This document shows, piece after piece, positions 6,382-9,002 of a DNA stretch of 9,002 nt. The notes under the pieces are model-generated. The model did not search any database, was not told where the DNA came from, and saw only the letters and a list, made by a program, of their open reading frames with translations. How positions within the stretch are numbered: position 1 is the stretch's first letter; each line of letters starts with the position of its first letter. The stretch covers positions 1 to 9,002 of the forward strand of contig JAGLNZ010000015.1 of NCBI GenBank assembly GCA_023139225.1, written 5' to 3'. The translations under genes were made by a program, and so were the position numbers. Source of the DNA: Desulfobacula sp. (GTDB lineage Bacteria; Desulfobacterota; Desulfobacteria; Desulfobacterales; Desulfobacteraceae).

Positions 6382-6909
6382 ATGTCCAATTCCAAACAAA
6401 AAATGCTTGTGGAAAAATTGGCTGAAAAATACAAATTATTCTGTATTTTTATGGGAGTCATTGCCGGTACCACCATAGCGATCATGATGTTAAGCACTAC
6501 TATGGATGCCACATCCCGTTACCTTTTTAACAATCCGATTCCCGGAGTTTTTGAACTCAACGAAGTATTATTGGTGATCTGCATATACATGGGACTGGCA
6601 TGGACCCAGATCGAACGAGGTCATATACGTGTTACCGCACTTCTAGTGAAAGTATCTAAGCGTACAGAAATCAAACTGAATATTCTGGCCTGGGTGTGTA
6701 CACTTATCTTTATTTTCATACTCGGTTACCAAAGTGCTCTGGGTGCCTTGGAATCCATTGCTATCCGGGAATTCAGGTGGGGTTCTGTACAGATGCCGAT
6801 ATGGTGGGCAAAATGCCTGGTTCCAATTGGTTGCTGGATGATGAACATACAATTGATCATAGACATCTGGAAAGAAGTTGAAGCTCTCAGGGGACGGCTG
6901 CAGGGATAG
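6382..6909 (+). CDS. dctQ: TRAP transporter small permease subunit (DctQ family)
   Basis: This is a 175-residue protein with four hydrophobic segments (about residues 19-40, 56-77, 94-114 and 133-153), the usual size and topology of DctQ. Family features are the DATSRYLFNNPIPGVFELNE region after the first helix, then YMGLAW and the amphipathic R-G-H-I-R-V segment after helix two. DctQ forms the membrane complex with DctM and assists contact with the binding protein. The start is less certain than for its neighbours: AAGGA is 13 nt upstream of the ATG, and a second ATG (residue 8) has no better site. It lies 145 bp after dctP and 55 bp before dctM. Confidence 0.92.
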   Translation: MSNSKQKMLVEKLAEKYKLFCIFMGVIAGTTIAIMMLSTTMDATSRYLFNNPIPGVFELNEVLLVICIYMGLAWTQIERGHIRVTALLVKVSKRTEIKLNILAWVCTLIFIFILGYQSALGALESIAIREFRWGSVQMPIWWAKCLVPIGCWMMNIQLIIDIWKEVEALRGRLQG

Positions 6910-6964
6910 AACCGCTGTTCACAACAATAACGCTGCTATTAAAATAAATGTTAAGGAGAATTGA

Positions 6965-8281
6965 ATGATAGATCCTATAATTGCCGTGCTGATAAGCATA
7001 CCCATTGTTTTGATCCTGCTTACCCTAGGTATTCCTGTATTTGTTTCTCTGGGACTTACCGGGTTTATGGGGTGTGTAGCCATTTCAAGCTGGGACATGG
7101 CATTGGTCCAGTTAAAAGTTTTTCCCTATGTTCAATCTGCCAGTTATCTTCTGGTCGTGGTGCCGTTGTTTGTCATCATGGGACATTTCGCCTTTAAAGC
7201 CGGAATTGGCCGAGATGTTTACCTGATTGGGCGGAGCTGGTTTTCCAGGTTTCCTGCCGGGCTGGGTGTGGCCACCATCATCGGAAGTGCCGGATTTGCA
7301 GCCTGTTCAGGGTCCAGTGTGGCAACAGCCGCCACTATGGGAGCTGTGGCTATTCCGGAAATGAGAGACCAGGGCTACGATCCCAAGTTGGCTTGTGGTA
7401 TCGTGGCTGCGGGAGGTGTGCTTGGAATTCTTATCCCACCCAGTGTTATTCTGGTTTTTTATGGTGTTATTACAGATACGTCTGTTGGATCGATGCTGAT
7501 CGCAGGTATCATTCCGGGATTAATCTCAGTTCTGATTTATATACTGGGTTTGATGGTCTTAAGCAAACTGGAACCGAGCCTGACACCAGAGCCGGTTTCC
7601 GTTACCTGGAAAGATCGATTTTATTCCCTTAGACACGGTCTGGGTGCTTTTATTCTTTTTTTAGTTGTGGTTGGCGGCATTTACATCGGGTGGTTCACAC
7701 CCACGGAAGCCGCTGCTGTTGGTGCCTTTGTAGCCTTTATTGCCATGATAATACGGAGACGCCTGCTTGAAAATTTTTGGCATGAGCTGCTGGAATGCTT
7801 TTCTGCCACCCTGCGTACATCCTGTATGGTGTTCATCGTTATCGTAGGTGCCGGGCTTTATAGCTTTTTCCTTACCCTGGCCCAGGTTCCCCAGATGATT
7901 TCCACCTGGGTGGCGACTCTTCCCATGCCGCCGTCAGTAGTGGTAGGATTATTTTTACTCCTTTATATTCCCCTGGGAATGTTGCTCGATTCATTTTCTC
8001 TACTTTTGGTGACCCTTCCGATTATGTTTCCCGTCGTTGTCGACCAGATGGGTTTCAGCCCGCTGTGGTTTGGTATCCTTTCAACAAAACTATGCGAAGT
8101 AGGACTTATAACACCGCCGGTCGGCCTGAACGTATATGTCCTTGCCGGAGTGGTGCCGGATGTTCCCTTGTCGGATATTTTCAAGGGGTGTTCCTGGTTC
8201 GTTATCTTTGAATTAGTAACAACCTTGATTTTATTTTTATTTCCCATATTAAGCTATTGGCTTCCACTAACAATGAAATAA
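6965..8281 (+). CDS. dctM: TRAP transporter large permease subunit (DctM family)
   Basis: The 438-residue, strongly hydrophobic protein is of normal DctM length, with a dozen or so membrane segments. Conserved features include FAACSGSSVATAATMGAVAI (about 111-130), GILIPPSVILVFYGV, WFTPTEAAAVGAF, GMLLDSFSLLLVTLPIMFP and GLITPPVGLNVYVLAGV. It is the ion-coupled translocation subunit, driven by a Na+ or H+ gradient in characterised family members. AAGGAG lies 6 nt before the ATG. It is the third gene of the transporter operon, and the next gene starts 88 bp downstream with no terminator visible between them. Confidence 0.96.
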   Translation: MIDPIIAVLISIPIVLILLTLGIPVFVSLGLTGFMGCVAISSWDMALVQLKVFPYVQSASYLLVVVPLFVIMGHFAFKAGIGRDVYLIGRSWFSRFPAGLGVATIIGSAGFAACSGSSVATAATMGAVAIPEMRDQGYDPKLACGIVAAGGVLGILIPPSVILVFYGVITDTSVGSMLIAGIIPGLISVLIYILGLMVLSKLEPSLTPEPVSVTWKDRFYSLRHGLGAFILFLVVVGGIYIGWFTPTEAAAVGAFVAFIAMIIRRRLLENFWHELLECFSATLRTSCMVFIVIVGAGLYSFFLTLAQVPQMISTWVATLPMPPSVVVGLFLLLYIPLGMLLDSFSLLLVTLPIMFPVVVDQMGFSPLWFGILSTKLCEVGLITPPVGLNVYVLAGVVPDVPLSDIFKGCSWFVIFELVTTLILFLFPILSYWLPLTMK

Positions 8282-8325
8282 CCAATATTTGTTCTGCAAT
8301 GATATTAACAAATTTAGGTATATCC

Positions 8326-8373
8326 ATGAGTAAATTTGATGGAAATCCGTACTATAAAAGAAGTGTTAAATGA
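8326..8373 (+). CDS. Possible 15-residue leader peptide overlapping the dehydrogenase start
   Basis: ATG at 8326 opens a 15-codon frame, MSKFDGNPYYKRSVK. Its TGA (8371-8373) overlaps the ATG of the following dehydrogenase as ATGA. AGGT lies about 7 nt upstream of its ATG, whereas the dehydrogenase itself has only a weak GAAG. The arrangement is typical of translational coupling, so this could be a translated leader that feeds ribosomes to the next gene. I do not recognise the peptide, and a frame this short can arise by chance. Confidence 0.3.
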   Translation: MSKFDGNPYYKRSVK

Positions 8374-9002
8374 ATACAAAAGCTTCCGATCTGCATGGAA
8401 AAAATGCCATTGTAACAGGAGGAGCCAGGGGCATTGGTGCCGCCACGGCTATTACGCTGGCCAGGGCAGGCGCGAATATTATTATTGCGGATCTTATTTC
8501 AGCACAGGAAACTCTCCAAAAGGTAAAGGAAACCGGCCGCAGTGCCATTGCTGTAAAAACCGATGTATCCAAAGTTAACGATGTAAAAAAGATGACAGAA
8601 CAGGCCATGGATGCATTTGGTCAAATCGATATCCTGGTAAATAATGCCGGGGTGGTTCACAGTGACAGCTTACTTGAAACATCCGAGATAACCTGGGACT
8701 GTGTCATTGATGTAAGCCTTAAGGGAACCTTTCTGTGTACTCAGTCTGTGTATCCTCACATGCGGAAGCAAAAATACGGTAAAATCATCAATGTCAGCTC
8801 GATTTCCGGAATCATAGGCGGTGCTGTTTCCAAACCTGACGATACCCCTGATATGCTAATGGGTCGATCTGGAGCGGCTTATGCCTCTGCTAAAGGAGGC
8901 ATGATTGCCTTGACCCGATGGGTTGCAAAGAATATCGCCAAAGACGGAATCTATGTCAATGCCATAGCACCGGGAGCCTGTGAAACCGAAATGACCCAGG
9001 GG
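8370..9002 (+). CDS. Short-chain dehydrogenase/reductase (classical SDR), 3' end cut off
   Basis: From ATG 8370 the frame is open for 211 codons to the window edge; classical SDRs have about 250 residues, so some 40 are missing. The Rossmann motif TGGARGIG is at 16-23, D41 at the end of the second strand favours NAD(H), NNAG is at 91-94, and the active-site YASAK has Y171 and K175. The catalytic Ser is S144 in NVSSISG. Two oddities are seen. The usual Asn of the V-N-L-K-G motif is Ser116 (DVSLKGTF). The Ser-to-Tyr distance is 27 residues instead of about 13, because of an insertion around GGAVSKPDDTPDMLMGR. The family includes FabG-like ketoacyl reductases and many alcohol or hydroxyacyl-CoA dehydrogenases. 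Its position behind a TRAP operon suggests a catabolic oxidation of the imported compound (inference). Confidence 0.93.
   Translation, partial: MNTKASDLHGKNAIVTGGARGIGAATAITLARAGANIIIADLISAQETLQKVKETGRSAIAVKTDVSKVNDVKKMTEQAMDAFGQIDILVNNAGVVHSDSLLETSEITWDCVIDVSLKGTFLCTQSVYPHMRKQKYGKIINVSSISGIIGGAVSKPDDTPDMLMGRSGAAYASAKGGMIALTRWVAKNIAKDGIYVNAIAPGACETEMTQG

Noticed and set aside
8338..8608. Open frames on both strands over the start of the dehydrogenase
   Set aside because: They are out-of-frame shadows; the true frame from 8370 shows all SDR motifs and simply lacks a stop within the window.

Overview
The window looks like chromosomal DNA of a Gram-negative anaerobe. The likeliest source is a sulfate-reducing deltaproteobacterium of the Desulfobacteraceae kind. 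That is inferred from the moderate GC with AT-rich spacers, the SfsA/DUF2400 pair, the Tat-exported TRAP binding protein and the style of the two-component system. No 16S or other taxonomic marker is present, so the assignment is tentative.

Left part (1-1691, minus strand). The 5' half of sfsA runs off the left edge. It lies 19 bp downstream of a DUF2400 (TIGR02757-type) gene, with which it probably forms an operon. A separate minus-strand gene (1320-1691) encodes a small exported protein with a poly-glutamate run, and its promoter candidate lies at 1751-1778.

Middle (1692-2588). About 0.9 kb holds no intact gene. It contains a fragment of a tyrosine recombinase (plus strand, to about 2002) directly abutting a frameshifted N-terminal transposase fragment (minus strand, about 2003-2313). 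An unassigned open frame follows at 2324-2470. This is a decayed mobile-element scar.

Right part (2589-9002, plus strand). A soluble NarX-type histidine kinase and a NarL-type response regulator overlap by 17 bp and are closed by a strong intrinsic terminator (4960-5004). Next come the three genes of a TRAP transporter: dctP (Tat signal), dctQ and dctM. Inverted repeats lie between dctP and dctQ. A short-chain dehydrogenase/reductase then starts and is cut by the right edge. Its start codon overlaps the stop of a 15-codon open frame.

The natural reading is a substrate-responsive uptake and oxidation module. The kinase/regulator pair would control the transporter, which imports an organic acid or similar anion, and the dehydrogenase would act on that compound or a derivative. 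The substrate cannot be read from the sequence. I see no clearly undescribed system. The most unusual points are the dehydrogenase's altered catalytic Asn and long loop, the tiny coupled frame before it, and the unassigned N-terminal module of the kinase.
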